From positions 141,824,827 through 141,888,826 of the forward strand of contig NC_035439.2 of the NCBI RefSeq assembly GCF_002127325.2: 64,000 nt of DNA, given 5' to 3'. Position 1 is the stretch's first letter, and every line of letters starts with the position of its first letter. Shown one piece after another: positions 1-10,613 of this stretch. The stretch comes from Helianthus annuus. Taxonomy: Eukaryota; Streptophyta; Magnoliopsida; Asterales; Asteraceae. Both the position numbers and the translations under genes were made by a program. Under the pieces are notes generated by a model. The model worked only from the letters and a program-made list of their open reading frames with translations, had not been told where the DNA came from and did no database searches.

Positions 1-302
1 GTGTTTTCATAAGAATAAGAGATGGTTACAACACTCTAAGTGTTATGCGTGCGAGGTGGGTGGGCCGAACCCTAACATAGGCTGCCCTATAGTCCAATTA
101 CAAGCCATACGGCCCAACCTCGGGCTTGTGCGATCAGTTGTGTGTTGTGCGGTTCGGGTTCTACGTTGTGCGTTCAGTTCACGTATCATGTACACATATT
201 ACACAGAGCATTCATATAATATATCATGCATTCATATAAATAATATAGTTCACGTAAGCATATAACGTTACACAAGATAAGTTCGAAGTACGAGTTGTCA
301 CA
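1..302 (-). repeat. Tekay-1 3' LTR (inner end only)
   Basis: Bases 1-302 match 7401-7702 at a constant offset of 7400, so this is the part of the 3' LTR that adjoins the internal region. The match stops at 302/303. The remaining roughly 2 kb of this LTR lies left of the window. Confidence 0.93.
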
Positions 303-416
303 TTATCCCCAACTAAAAAGAAATTTCGTCCCGAAATTTGGTACGCACTCACTAAGGGAGCTAGGTCAGTTGTATCGTTCACTGGTTTTCCTGGGGTGTC
401 ACATCCTCCCCCCGTT
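303..416 (-). other. Tekay-1 3' UTR with two polypurine-tract-like sites
   Basis: On the minus strand this stretch reads: a purine run GGGGGGAGGA, then TGTGACA, about 100 bases, then AGTTGGGGATAA, then TGTGACA again where the LTR match begins. Both sites look like a polypurine tract followed by an LTR start. A near-palindrome, AATTTCGGGACGAAATT, precedes each one (around 321-339 and 423-441). The 5' LTR lacks the roughly 105 bases between them. Confidence 0.65.
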
Positions 417-1353
417 GATCTGGAATTTCGTCCCGAAATTCCGCAGTAGTAGCTTCAGCCTCAGTGGTGGTTGCATTGGTTCCGATTAACTGGGGGTACT
501 TTTCTGTCATCTGGTCTTCGCGTTCCCAGGTGTACTCTGGGCCACGTCGGGAGTTCCAACGAACTTGAACAAGAGGGATTCTCTTGTTTTTGAGGACTTT
601 AACATCCCGGTCCGTGATTTCAACTGGCTCCTCGACGAACTGCAACCGCTCATCGATAGTGAGTTCCTTAAAAGGAACTATGAGGGTCTCATCTGACAGG
701 CACTTCTTCAGATTCGACACGTGAAAGACATTGTGAACTGCACCGAGTTTAGCTGGTAGATTCAATCTGTAGGCTACCTTGCCTATTTTCTCAGTGATCT
801 CGAACGGTCCGACATACCGCGGATTTAGTTTGCCCCGTTTGCCAAAACGAACCACACCCTTCCAGGGTGAGACTTTAAGTAAAACCCGGTCCCCGACCTG
901 AAATTCCAATGGCTTTCTACGCTTTTCCGCGTAGGCTTTCTGACGGTCGCGTGCTGCCGCCATGCGTTGTCGTATCTGTGCTATCTTTTCTGTGGCGTCC
1001 ACTACAATTTCTGGACCCGTGATCTGACTATCCCCCACCTCTGCCCAACAGAGAGGTGACCGGCATTTACGTCCGTACAATGCCTCGAATGGAGCGGCTT
1101 GTATGCTGGTGTGATAGCTGTTATTGTATGAGAACTCCACCAAAGGGAGATGCTTTTCCCAGCCGTTGCCGAAATCAATAACACATGCCCGAAGCATGTC
1201 TTCAAGAGTTTGGATCGTCCGCTCAGACTGCCCATCCGTCTGAGGATGATATGCTGTGCTCATGTCTAACCGTGAGCCGAAAGATTTGTGCATCGCTTGC
1301 CATAGTTCTGACGTGAATCGTGCATCCCGATCCGAAATGATGGAGGTGGGCAC
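379..1353 (-). pseudogene. Tekay-1 integrase C-terminal half and chromodomain-like tail
   Basis: This is the last 324 codons of the Tekay-1 polyprotein, out of frame with the upstream pol. It begins in the integrase core at [12 protein letters not shown], containing the second catalytic Asp, followed by HPQTDGQSE, containing the catalytic Glu. Then come the GPFEI / [10 protein letters not shown]-terminal integrase block and a tail with [18 protein letters not shown], which resembles the chromodomain of Tekay elements. The frame is lost by a one-base change at about 1353-1360, just before the catalytic SDRD motif, so no full integrase can be made. The reading frame itself has no internal stop. 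Confidence 0.9.
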
Positions 1354-3680
1354 CCCGTGCCTCGAACAACTTCTTTGAGGTAGATGTCTGCGAGAGTGGA
1401 AAACTTATCCGTTTCCTTTATAGCTAGGAAGTGTGCAGACTTGGTGAGTCGATCCACGATTACCCATATGGTATCATTCCCACGCTGGGATCTAGGTAGG
1501 CCTGTAACGAAATCCATGGAAATTTCTTCCCATTTCCATCGCGGTATCGTGGGTTGCTGAAGTAGACCCGCTGGTTTCTGGTATTCGACCTTGACTCTCG
1601 CACAGGTCAAGCATTTGCTGACATAAGTGGCAATGTGGGCCTTCATGCTAGGCCACCAATAAGTAGTTCTGATGTCGTGGTACATTTTATCCGACCCTGG
1701 GTGTACCGAGTAGCGAGACTTGTGCGTTTCGTCCATCACAAGTTCGCGTAGACCGCCGTAAAGTGGGACCCAAATACGCCCCGTTACATAGTAGGCGCCG
1801 TCTGCCTTCTGTTCTAATCGTTGCCTTGAGCCGCGTAGGGCTTCAGCCCTGACGTTTTCTGGTTTCAATGCTTCTGCCTGAGCATCTTGTATCTGTGCAG
1901 GAAGGCTAGACTGAATCGTAAGCTGTAGCGCTCGCACGCGCTGAGGTAAAGTGTCTTTCCGACTGAGGGCGTCAGCCACAACATTGGCTTTGCCTGGATG
2001 GTACTTAATGGCGCATTCGTAGTCGTTAAGTAGTTCAACCCATCGTCGTTGACGCATGTTCAATTCCTTCTGCCTGAAGATATGCTCGAGACTCCTGTGA
2101 TCGGTGTAAATTGTGCACCTGGTACCGTACAGGTAGTGTCGCCATATCTTAAGCGCGAAAACAACAGCTCCCAGCTCTAAATCGTGCGTCGTGTAATTTC
2201 GTTCATGTATCTTAAGTTGACGCGAAGCGTAAGCGATAACCTTGTCGCGCTGCATTAACACACATCCAAGACCCTGAATGGATGCATCACAGTATACTGC
2301 AAAATCGTCCGTGCCCTCTGGCAATGAGAGGATAGGTGCACTGCAAAGTCTATCCTTTAAGTGCTGAAAAGCTGTCTCCTGGGGCTCCCCCCAGCGATAG
2401 GTGACACCCTTCTGTGTCAGTAGCGTAAGCGGCTGAGCAATCTTTGAAAAGTCTTTAATAAACCGTCTGTAGTAACCCGCCAAACCCAAGAATTGGCGTA
2501 TTTCCGTTGGCGTACGTGGTGCAGGCCAGTTTCTGATCGAGTCTACCTTGGATGGATCGACATGGATCCCATCCTTGTTCACTACGTGGCCTAAGAAGTG
2601 GACTTCTCGAAGCCAGAAGTCGCATTTCGAAAACTTAGCGTACAACTGTTCCTTCCGTAGGAGTTCCAAAATAAGGCGTAGATGCTGCTCGTGTGCCTCC
2701 TGACTCTTGGAGTAGATCAGAATGTCGTCGATGAAAACAATGACGAACTTGTCAAGATAGGGTTTGCACACCCTGTTCATAAGGTCCATGAATATAGCAG
2801 GCGCGTTCGTTAACCCGAACGGCATGACAAGAAACTCGTAGTGGCCGTAGCGGGTTCTGAATGCAGTTTTGGAGACGTCCTCCTCCCGGACTCTCAGCTG
2901 ATGATAACCTGACCTCAGGTCTATCTTCGAATAGTAGCACGACCCTTGCAACTGGTCGAATAAGTCGTCTATGCGTGGAAGAGGATAACGGTTCTTCACC
3001 GTTACCTTGTTCAGTTCCCGGTAGTCTATGCACATCCTGAAGGTGCCGTCCTTCTTTCTCACGAATAACACTGGAGCTCCCCAAGGCGAAGAGCTTGGAC
3101 GAATGAAGCCCTTTTCCAAGAGCTCTTGTAGCTGCTTTGACAGTTCCTCCAATTCTGATGGAGCTAAACGATATGGTGCGCGAGCTATGGGTGCTGCTCC
3201 TGGAGCGAGCTCGATTTGAAATTCGACCTGACGGTGAGGCGGTAATCCAGGTAAATCTTCAGGAAACACCTGAGGGTAGTCGCGCACTACTGGAATATCC
3301 TCCAGTTTCTTTTCCTTCACTGATGCATCTGAAACGAGTGCCAAGATTGCGGTGTGACCCTTCCGCAGACACTTCTGAGCCTTCAAGAAAGAGATGATGC
3401 CGACCACTGCACCACTCTTGTCACCTTGAACTTCGAGAGGTTCTTGACCAGAACGTGGAATACGAATGATCTTCTCACTGCATAAGATCTCTGCCTGATG
3501 TTGGGATAACCAATCCATCCCTATGACGATATCGAAACTTCCCAAGACTATGGGAATAAGGTCGATGGAGAAAACTTGACCGGCTAAGATGATACTACAA
3601 CCCCTGACTATCTGCGTGGCTTCTAACCTCTTACCATTAGCTAGTTCTACGACGTGTTTGGTGTTTAGGGGTGTTGGTGC
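1354..3680 (-). pseudogene. Tekay-1 protease end, reverse transcriptase, RNase H and integrase N-terminal half
   Basis: This frame continues the gag-protease frame past a TGA at 3681-3683. It covers the end of the aspartic protease ([10 protein letters not shown]), reverse transcriptase with [20 protein letters not shown] and the catalytic FIDD box, RNase H (VYCDAS; later [10 protein letters not shown]), the zinc-binding domain of integrase ([10 protein letters not shown] ... CLTCARVK) and the first catalytic Asp (SMDFVTGLP). It ends at the frameshift near 1353. RT and RNase H motifs look intact. The single stop codon is what a C-to-T change at a methylated CpG within a CGA codon would give; that cause is inferred. 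Confidence 0.92.
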
Positions 3681-4927
3681 TCATTTTAACAATTTACTGA
3701 CTTTCACAGAAATATAACTTGTATCCGCACCCGAATCAAATAAAACAGTAACATAAATATCGTCGAGGAGAAACTTACCCATAACCACATTGGGATCGTT
3801 CATTGCGTCTCCTCGCCCCAGCACGAAAGCTCGACCCCTTGCCTCGTTGCCATTGTTGTTGTTGTTTCCACCGTTGTTGTGCCCGTTGCCCTGGTTATTG
3901 TTGTTGTTGCGGTTCTGATTCTGGTTCAACTGAGGACAATCGCGTTTGTAATGGCCTTCTGCCCCACACTGGAAACATCCCCGGTTTCCACGCTGTGGTT
4001 GCTGCTGCTGTGGGTTTTGAGGAACCGGTGGCGGAAGTTGCTGGTTCTGGTTCGCAGGTCGTGAGCTCCTGCAATCTTTGGCTTCGTGCCCTAGCTTGAG
4101 ACATCTCTGACAACGTTCTTTACGACACCTTCCACTGTGGTGCCTGTTACACTTGTTACATAGTGGGTGAACCCCCCGGTATCCACCCTGCCCCTGACTG
4201 CCAGATGATTGCTGACACGAATTCTGGTAGTCATTCGTCCTGCGCTGCTGTGCTTGAGACTGAACGGAAACTGATCCCCTGCTGGAATCCCCATCCCATT
4301 TCCGTTTGTTGTCGTTGGGTGTAGCAGAAGTAGCAGCTGGAGTAGTAGTTGCACTGACGCGTTTGGGCAGCTTGTTCTGTTCTACTGCCTGATCTGTGAG
4401 TCGATGAGCAAGACGCTGGATGTCTTGGATGTTGTCGAGGTTTGCCGATGTAACATGGCTCTGGATCTCTGGCGCAAGTCCCTTGAGATACAACTCAATG
4501 CGCTTCACTGGAGGGTCCACCATAGTTGGACACAGAATGGCCAGTTCGTTTGACCGCTTTGTATAGGCTTCAATCTCTGACCCCGTCATTTTCAAGTGAT
4601 AAAGCTCGTTCTCCAACTTGTGGATGTCATCACGCGTGCAATATTCCCTCTTAATGAGTTCCTTGAAGTCGTTCCAGGGTGTGGCGTTAGCAGCTGCCAA
4701 CCCTAAAATCTGAACTTGGGCGTTCCACCAAGTTAGTGCTATTCCTTCTAACGTGCCAGTGGCGTATTTCACCCTGCGAGCCTCAGGGCATTCACACATC
4801 TCGAACACAGACTCGAGCTTTTCAAACCAGTGGAGGAGTCCCACTGCCCCCTCTGTGCCGCTGAAAGTACTTGGACGACAGTCCATGAAGTTCTTGAAAG
4901 TGCAGACAGGTTGCTGCGCGTGTTGAC
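3681..4927 (-). pseudogene. Tekay-1 gag (main exon) and protease start
   Basis: Main part of gag, open in frame to 4949, with the protease catalytic motif FDSGAD near its end. The gag core (VCTFKNFMDCRPSTFSG ... WFEKLE) is followed by three zinc knuckles: CNKCNRHHSGRC, CQRCLKLGHEAKDC and CFQCGAEGHYKRDC. A Q/N-rich linker lies before the protease. The frame ends at a TGA at 3681-3683, after which the same frame reads on into protease and RT. I place the 5' boundary at 4927 because that is where a putative splice acceptor joins it to a short upstream gag exon (5027-5123). Without splicing, translation would have to start at 4949. Confidence 0.85.
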
Positions 4928-5026
4928 CTATTGTGTACGAATAGGGCAAAGTTTAAATACAAGGGCTAGTTTAGGAGTGTAGGATCTAAAGATCCTAGTG
5001 TAAGTTATGACTACAGGATATACTAC
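4928..5026 (-). other. Putative 99-nt intron in Tekay-1 gag
   Basis: On the minus strand this segment begins GTAGTATAT and ends ACACAATAG. It separates a short ORF ending ALAAAQAG from the gag body beginning QHAQQPVCTF, and removing it keeps the frame. Read through, it gives a TAG stop within a dozen codons. It holds an inverted repeat around 4980-4997 (TAGGATC / GATCCTA). It could instead be a small insertion that happens to have GT-AG ends. Confidence 0.5.
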
Positions 5027-5123
5027 CTGCTTGTGCGGCTGCAAGTGCCGCAGCAACTTGAGCTTGAACGAGAGCCTCTAGCTGGGCTTGAGTCATGTTA
5101 ATTCGTCCAGACATGATCTTCAT
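5027..5123 (-). CDS. Tekay-1 gag N-terminal exon (putative)
   Basis: A short reading frame on the minus strand between the primer-binding site and gag. It has two in-frame ATGs (5123 and 5114) and encodes MSGRINMTQAQLEALVQAQ followed by an Ala-rich helix-like stretch ending in AQAG. This resembles the N-terminus I would expect for gag of this type of Tekay element. It ends at a GT donor (5026-5025). Joining to 4927 gives a continuous gag. The exon is inferred from frame and motif only. Confidence 0.55.
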
Positions 5124-5410
5124 TGTAAAAGTAACGTAAGTGAGAGTGGTTCGCGAGTAGGGCGATGACAGAAAAGCGTAAGCATGTAGGTATTCTCATG
5201 TAATAAAGTCATGTGTATCTAAGCGTAATGCGAGCAAAGTTCTATATAGTTCTAGCATGCAGGCAATAAACATAAACCTTATTACCTAGGATGTCGAGTC
5301 TTGCACGTGGAGCGAAGCGTCGTTGTGGATCGTTGAGAGCACTGTTCTGGTTATAGTCTGGTTTTAATAAAAACGGTTTCCCATATTAAAACCAAGTTCT
5401 CTATAACCAA
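5124..5410 (-). other. Tekay-1 5' leader
   Basis: Untranslated region between the primer-binding site and gag, about 290 bases. I see no ORF or further motif in it. Confidence 0.7.
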
Positions 5411-5424
5411 TGGCTCTGATACCA
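5411..5424 (-). other. Tekay-1 primer-binding site (tRNA-iMet)
   Basis: The plus strand reads TGGCTCTGATACCA, the complement of TGGTATCAGAGCCA, which pairs with the 3' end of initiator Met tRNA. It sits three bases inside the 5' LTR, as expected, and fixes the element as minus strand. Confidence 0.93.
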
Positions 5425-5427
5425 ATC

Positions 5428-7702
5428 TGTCACACCCCCAAAATCCACACGCGGAGTACCACCGCTTGGAGGCGTGACATGACCAGGATCAAGCCACCAA
5501 TCATATTGAACACGTAAATAAGTAGTAATAGTTATCCATCAATACGAAAGGTGTTTATCAAAACCAACATAATCAAGTGTAGCGGAAGAATTATCGTAAA
5601 AACCCAAACATAAGTATTAAGTGTGTAATGTCATAAACGTTTAATAAGCATTCACGATCCATTGCCCACAACGACCTGCTCCTCCTTGTGCAAGCTCCAT
5701 ATGTACCTAAGGTCCTGCAAGGCATGCAGCAGATAATTAACAACTAGTTGAGCGAGTTCACAGAAAGTATGTTCAGTAATAATAATGGTATAGTAAGCAT
5801 TGCGTTCCTTCATTTAATCATGTATCGTATTAGTTCGTATCGCAGCCCTCGAGGCATGTATGCGAAGATTAGGGAAAGTTCTCAAGTATTCTAGACTATG
5901 TATATTTGTATCGCTGGCCACCCTGGCATGTGTGCGAAGTTTAGTATGTATAGTTCGCAGCCTTCCTGAGGCATGTGTGCAAAGATTTAGTCATAATATC
6001 GCAGCCAACCCCTGGCGTGTGTGCGAAGATCAGTTCAAGTAGGTATACTAGTCTAGCCGTATCTTATCATTTACCATCCTCACCCTGAGGACCATATCAT
6101 TAGGTTCCATTAACTATGTACGCACGAAATAATCATCCAATCCCATTCCCACCCTGGGAACCCCATGCCTTGGCTGTGTGAACTCACCTTGGGTTGCTCG
6201 GCAGATACACAAAGGAAAGAGTTCTTGAACTAGGGTTGGTCAACCACGTCCTAACAGGGTTACCATACGAGTCAGGTTCTGACTTCAAATAATACACGTT
6301 TGTATCACATAAGCTAGCAGATGACGTGCACGTAATAATCATAGCAAACACGTATAGCACGTAAACAGTCAAGAGTACAATGAAATCAAACTTGTGCGTT
6401 TAAATTATTAGCCCAAATGTAATCGGCCCAACATGTTGTGCGATGGACAACATGTTGTGCGATCCAACAAATCCCCAGCCCAACTATACTTAAGCCCAAC
6501 AAAAGAGAAGTCCAAACATAAACATACTCGGCCCATGAAAAGCCTTGTGCGATCCGGATTGGATTGTACGTTCCGGATGGGTTGTGCGATCAGATATGGG
6601 CTTGTGCGGTTCTACTTGGGCTGATCGGCCCAACTGCTTAACAAAATTACAACAAACAACAAACTATCCAGCCCGGTCCATGTGTCTTGTGCGACTCGTT
6701 TTGGGCTTAGAGGCCCAACCGTTAAACACATGCAGCATGTGCGATCCAGCAGGCCTTGTGCGAATGGACATGTCTTGTACGACTGGCCAGACTTGTGCGA
6801 AAGAACCCCTTATGCGACTAGGGGCCTTGTGCGATCGGTTTAACAAATTCCGGATTTCTTGCCAATCAGTTACAATCAATTAACAAGTTTCCTTATTCAC
6901 ACTTATCAATTAACAAGTTTCCAACTAATCATACAACACATAATAGATCAAACAGTGAAATCAAACATCTAATCCATATGAACCCTAGTACCATGCCTAT
7001 GAACAATATCTATCAATATGCAATCGAATCAAACCTTAAAACATAACAACCACATACCAGCCGATTACATGCATAACCCGATTCACTAGCACATCAACAA
7101 GTTATCAATCCGGGACATATATCGTAACAGCAATTTAATCAAGCATCATTGAATCGGTTTTGAAGTTATTCTCATGCAATTCGATCCACAAGAACATCCA
7201 TATACGGTTCATATTGTTCATCATAACAATCAACCCTAATGGTTTTAATAAAATCATATAATCATAACATCATTCCACAAGATATCAATATCAAACACTA
7301 ACCGATATGAAAGAGGGTGAACAAGAATTGATCCAACTTGTAATCTTGGTGCCGTCGGCTTCGAAGGAGAGAAGAGGGAGCTAGGGTTTTGTGTGTGTTA
7401 GTGTTTTGATAAGAATAAGAGATGGTTACAACACTCTAAGTGTTATGCGTGTGAGGTGGGTGGGCCGAACCCTAACATAGGCTGCCCTATAGTCCAATTA
7501 CAAGCCCTACGGCCCAACCTCGGGCTTGTGCGATCAGTTGTGTGTTGTGCGGTTCGGGTTCTACGTTGTGCGTTCAGTTCACGTATCATGTACACATATT
7601 ACACAGAGCATTCATATAATATATCATGCATTCATATAAATAATATAGTTCACGTAAGCATATAACGTTACACAAGATAAGTTCGAAGTACGAGTTGTCA
7701 CA
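5428..7702 (-). repeat. Tekay-1 5' LTR
   Basis: 2275 bp, from TGTCACACCCCC next to the primer-binding site to GAGTTGTCACA (plus-strand ends). Its last 302 bases match 1-302. Part of it (6420-6840) is rich in repeats of TTGTGCGA/TTGTGCGG with GGCCCAA. The shadow ORFs here are not genes. Confidence 0.9.
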
Positions 7703-7955
7703 ATTTTCATCCAAAAGCAAAATCTGGTTAGATTTCTCATTTAACATCTAGCTTTTTTTTATCTTTTTCCTCGCTTTTAAATAAGTTTTACGCTGTATAA
7801 GTTTGTATTTGTCTATGTTAGTGTTGAATGTAACGTGGCGGTATAAATTCGTTTCTTCTTTTACGATTTTTCCAGGTTTTGGTAGTTGTTTGCTTACTAC
7901 TTATCATGGTATTACGTCCCACGCCCCGCATCACAGGGGTTAACACTAGTTATAC
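7703..7955. other. Unassigned sequence
   Basis: AT-rich stretch flanking Tekay-1 on the right. I recognise no gene or element in it. Confidence 0.5.
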
Positions 7956-8857
7956 ATGTAAATGAACTAGTTTATGCCCTGCACGTATTGCGGGGTGCTA
8001 GACCGAATATTTCTCTACCAATGAAAACAAAACACTATCATTGCTTTGCTAGATAAAAAACTAAAACAATGGCAAGGCTATAATTTTTAGCTGGGGTAAA
8101 ACTGAAATTTGTCAACACAATGAGCGAATGCAAGGCAGCTGCCTGACACGAATATAAATTATATCGAGTCAACCAATTAAAATAAAACACAACCATAGTT
8201 TTGCTAAAAAACTAAAACGATGGGAATGCCGTAATTTCGAACTGGGGGCAAAATCATAATTTTTAACTGGGGTAAAATCGTAATTTGTGAAAATCTAAAA
8301 CAGTAGCAAGAATGTAAATTAGATTTAGGGGCAAAATCTTAATTTTGAAAAGGGGGAAAATCGTGATTTTAAACTGTGGGTAAAATCGTAACTTGTCTGG
8401 GCCAATGTGGGAAGGACGGATAGCTGCTTGGCACTGTCCCCCCTCATGGTCTTTGTAGTACTAGTTTATGCCCGCTCGCATTGCGGGGCGCTCGGCCAAA
8501 TATTTCTCTATCAATTAAAACAAAACACTATCAAAGTTTTGCTAGAAAAGAAAAACGAAACCGATGAAAAGACAGTAATTCGGAACTGGGGATAAATCGT
8601 AAGTTCAACTGGGGTATAATTATAATTTGTTAAAAGCTACAACGACGGCAACATTGTAAGTTTGAACTGGGGCAAAATCGTAAATTTGACCGGGTAAAAA
8701 TCGTAATTTGTCGAAATCTTCAACAATGGTAAGACTGTAATTTTGAATTAGGGGCAAATCGTAATTCTAAGCTAGGGTAAATCGTAATTTGTTCGAGCCA
8801 ATGGGGATGTGCCAGGCAACTAGCTGCCTGACTATTCCCCTCCGTGGATTTTGTATA
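7956..8857. repeat. Dispersed repeat, two units, with internal degenerate motif
   Basis: Two related units begin near 7966 and 8459 with ACTAGTTTATGCCC followed by a GCGGGGNGCT block. Each ends with a version of AGCTGCCTG...TTCCCCTCC and TGGATTTTGTA. Inside, a degenerate motif of about 20 bases like CTGGGGTAAAATCGTAATT recurs roughly a dozen times. No coding capacity. The class is uncertain: a Helitron-like or other non-autonomous DNA transposon is possible, but I cannot show diagnostic ends. Confidence 0.6.
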
Positions 8858-9302
8858 GGGGTACCTTTATAGAATAGTAACCAAGTTTTAAAAATGTTTC
8901 AATTAGGTCACTTAAGTTTCAAAAGTGTTACAACTAGGTCACTCAACATTCGTTTTTTATTAAAATTAAGGGGGTTCTCATCCATTTCATAGGTAACCGT
9001 GGTGATGTCAATTTGTGTTTCTTTTTTCTCTTTTATATGATGCTAACTCGAGTGATGACATGGATTTTAACTTGTTTTTTTTAATTTTTAATGTAATTAA
9101 TTTGTTTTTATTTTTAGTAAATACAATTTCATATATTAAAATAATCCGACCCTAGCATCTTATGCTCCATTTTTCTCTTGATAGATGGAAAAAAGGACAT
9201 GGCTCGATTTGAATGTTACGTTATCTAATTGGGACAAAAAGGATACGAGTGATCTAATTAGAACACTTTTGAAACTTGGTTACTATTCTGTGATATTTTC
9301 CC
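8858..9302. mobile_element. Foldback MITE-like element
   Basis: The left end (TAGAATAGTAACCAAGTTTT at about 8869) is inverted at the right end (GAAACTTGGTTACTATTCTG at about 9271). The inverted match extends imperfectly over about 45 bases on each side, including AATTAGGTCACT versus AGTGATCTAATT. It interrupts the surrounding repeat, whose sequence resumes near 9318. No ORF of note. The exact ends and any target duplication are unclear. Confidence 0.6.
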
Positions 9303-9440
9303 TTTTGTTATATATTAACTGGGTCCAAATCGTAATTCTAAGCTGGGTTAAAATCATAATTTGTTTCGGTCAATGGAGAAGTGTCAGGCAGCTGCCTGGC
9401 ACTATTCCCCTCCATGGATTTTGTATATTTATAAAATAAA
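9303..9440. repeat. Third partial unit of the dispersed repeat
   Basis: Carries the same motifs as 7956-8857 (GGGTCCAAATCGTAATT, AGCTGCCTGGCACTATTCCCC, TGGATTTTGTATA). It is probably the continuation of that repeat after the MITE insertion. Confidence 0.6.
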
Positions 9441-9503
9441 ATCAGTGCAAATAATATGAAAACGTTATAGAAATCAATTACCAGAATGATCTAATATGTT
9501 TAA

Positions 9504-9690
9504 CTAGGGACGAGTTCGGTGTCAACTGGTACTGAAAATCCCAAAAATGGGCACCGGTACCGAAAATACCTGATACCGTACCAGTATTTGAGTGGTAAAA
9601 CCGATAAATACCGGTACCAAAAACGTCAAAAGTCGGTACCAAATATTTTCGGTACCGGTACCCAGCACCCTTTGCTCATCTCTATGCTTA
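9504..9690. repeat. GGTACC-rich degenerate repeat
   Basis: Short stretch dense in GGTACC and CGGTACCGGTAC, a self-complementary motif that recurs with variable spacing. No ORF with support. Confidence 0.6.
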
Positions 9691-9739
9691 ATTTAGTACG
9701 TATTATTTGTATGAGATAGCTATATTAAATGTATTTATG

Positions 9740-10583
9740 TTTACATCGTCCGTGTAAAATTGACTTTTTTTAACTATTTTTAAGTAATTAATATTTTTGC
9801 TTTTGATTTTTCTATTGTATATATTATTAATTATTTTTTAATATTTCTTTTGTCCATTTTTGCTTATGGATATTCTTACGCGTCTTTTTTATTGTTTTTT
9901 GAATATTTATTTTGTTAGTTTTGCTATGAATTTTGCCACCATTATTATTAATTAATTTTAATTATTTTTTTTGTTTTTGCAACGTATTTTGCTATGGATG
10001 TTGCAATGAATATTAGTAAATTATTTTTTGAATACTTTCTTTTTCTTATTTTGCAGTGAATTTTTCTATGGATTTGCTACCGACTTTGCTACGTTAGTTT
10101 TTAAGATTTTTTCTAGATTTTGCTACCAATTTCTCTACAGACTCTATTTACTTACCGATTTTGCTACCGTTTTTTTAAACCTCAGTTACTTAGTTTTTAA
10201 ATATTAATTTTTATGATTTAGCTATGGACTTTGCTACCAATTTTACTAAGTTTTTTTTATTATATTTATTTTCACAATTTTGCTATCGATTTTGCTACAG
10301 ATTTTATTTTACTTTTTTTAGTTTATTTCTAAATATTTAGTTTCATGGTTTTGCTACGGATTTTACTACCGGTTTTGGTACATTATATGATTTATATTAA
10401 TTTCATCAATTTTGCTACGGATTTGCTATGAGTTTTGCTACGAAATTCATTTGCGATGGAAGTTCGTAACTAATTCGTAGCAAAATGTGTTCATAGCTAA
10501 TCCGTAGCTAACTCGTAGCAAAATTTGCCACCATTTTTTCCCGTAGCAAAATTCCATAGCAAATGCCTCTTTTTGTAGTAGTG
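9740..10583. mobile_element. CACTA (En/Spm) transposon terminal fragment
   Basis: The right edge reads TTTTTGTAGTAGTG, the complement of the CACTACTACAAAAA terminal inverted repeat typical of plant CACTA elements. To its left lies about 650 bases of T-rich sub-terminal repeats built from TTTTGCTACGRATTTTGCTA and its complement, as is usual near CACTA ends. I find no matching left terminus in the window, so this is one end only. The left boundary is a guess from where the GCTAC repeats fade. It abuts a copia gag pseudogene. Confidence 0.75.
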
Positions 10584-10613
10584 GTGTTGGGCCAACCCAG
10601 TTTTGTTATGCAA

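Larger units (their letters stand above)
1..7702 (-). mobile_element. Tekay-1: Ty3/gypsy chromovirus (Tekay lineage), nearly complete
   Basis: Minus-strand LTR retrotransposon. From right to left it has a 5' LTR (5428-7702), a primer-binding site (5411-5424), gag with three zinc knuckles, protease, reverse transcriptase, RNase H, integrase, a chromodomain-like tail, and the inner end of the 3' LTR (1-302). The rest of the 3' LTR lies outside the window, so the target-site duplication cannot be checked. Across the 302 shared LTR bases I see three differences (near positions 9, 52 and 104). The coding region is broken only by a TGA at 3681-3683 and a one-base frameshift near 1353. Lineage assignment rests on the domain order and the C-terminal chromodomain-like block. 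Confidence 0.93.

Noticed and set aside
3803..4113. Plus- and minus-strand ORFs over Tekay-1 gag
   Set aside because: Shadow frames of the Q/N-rich linker and zinc-knuckle region.
5411..5424. TGGCTCTGATACCA and its relatives as parts of tRNA genes
   Set aside because: They sit exactly at LTR edges and match only the tRNA 3' end. No cloverleaf surrounds them.
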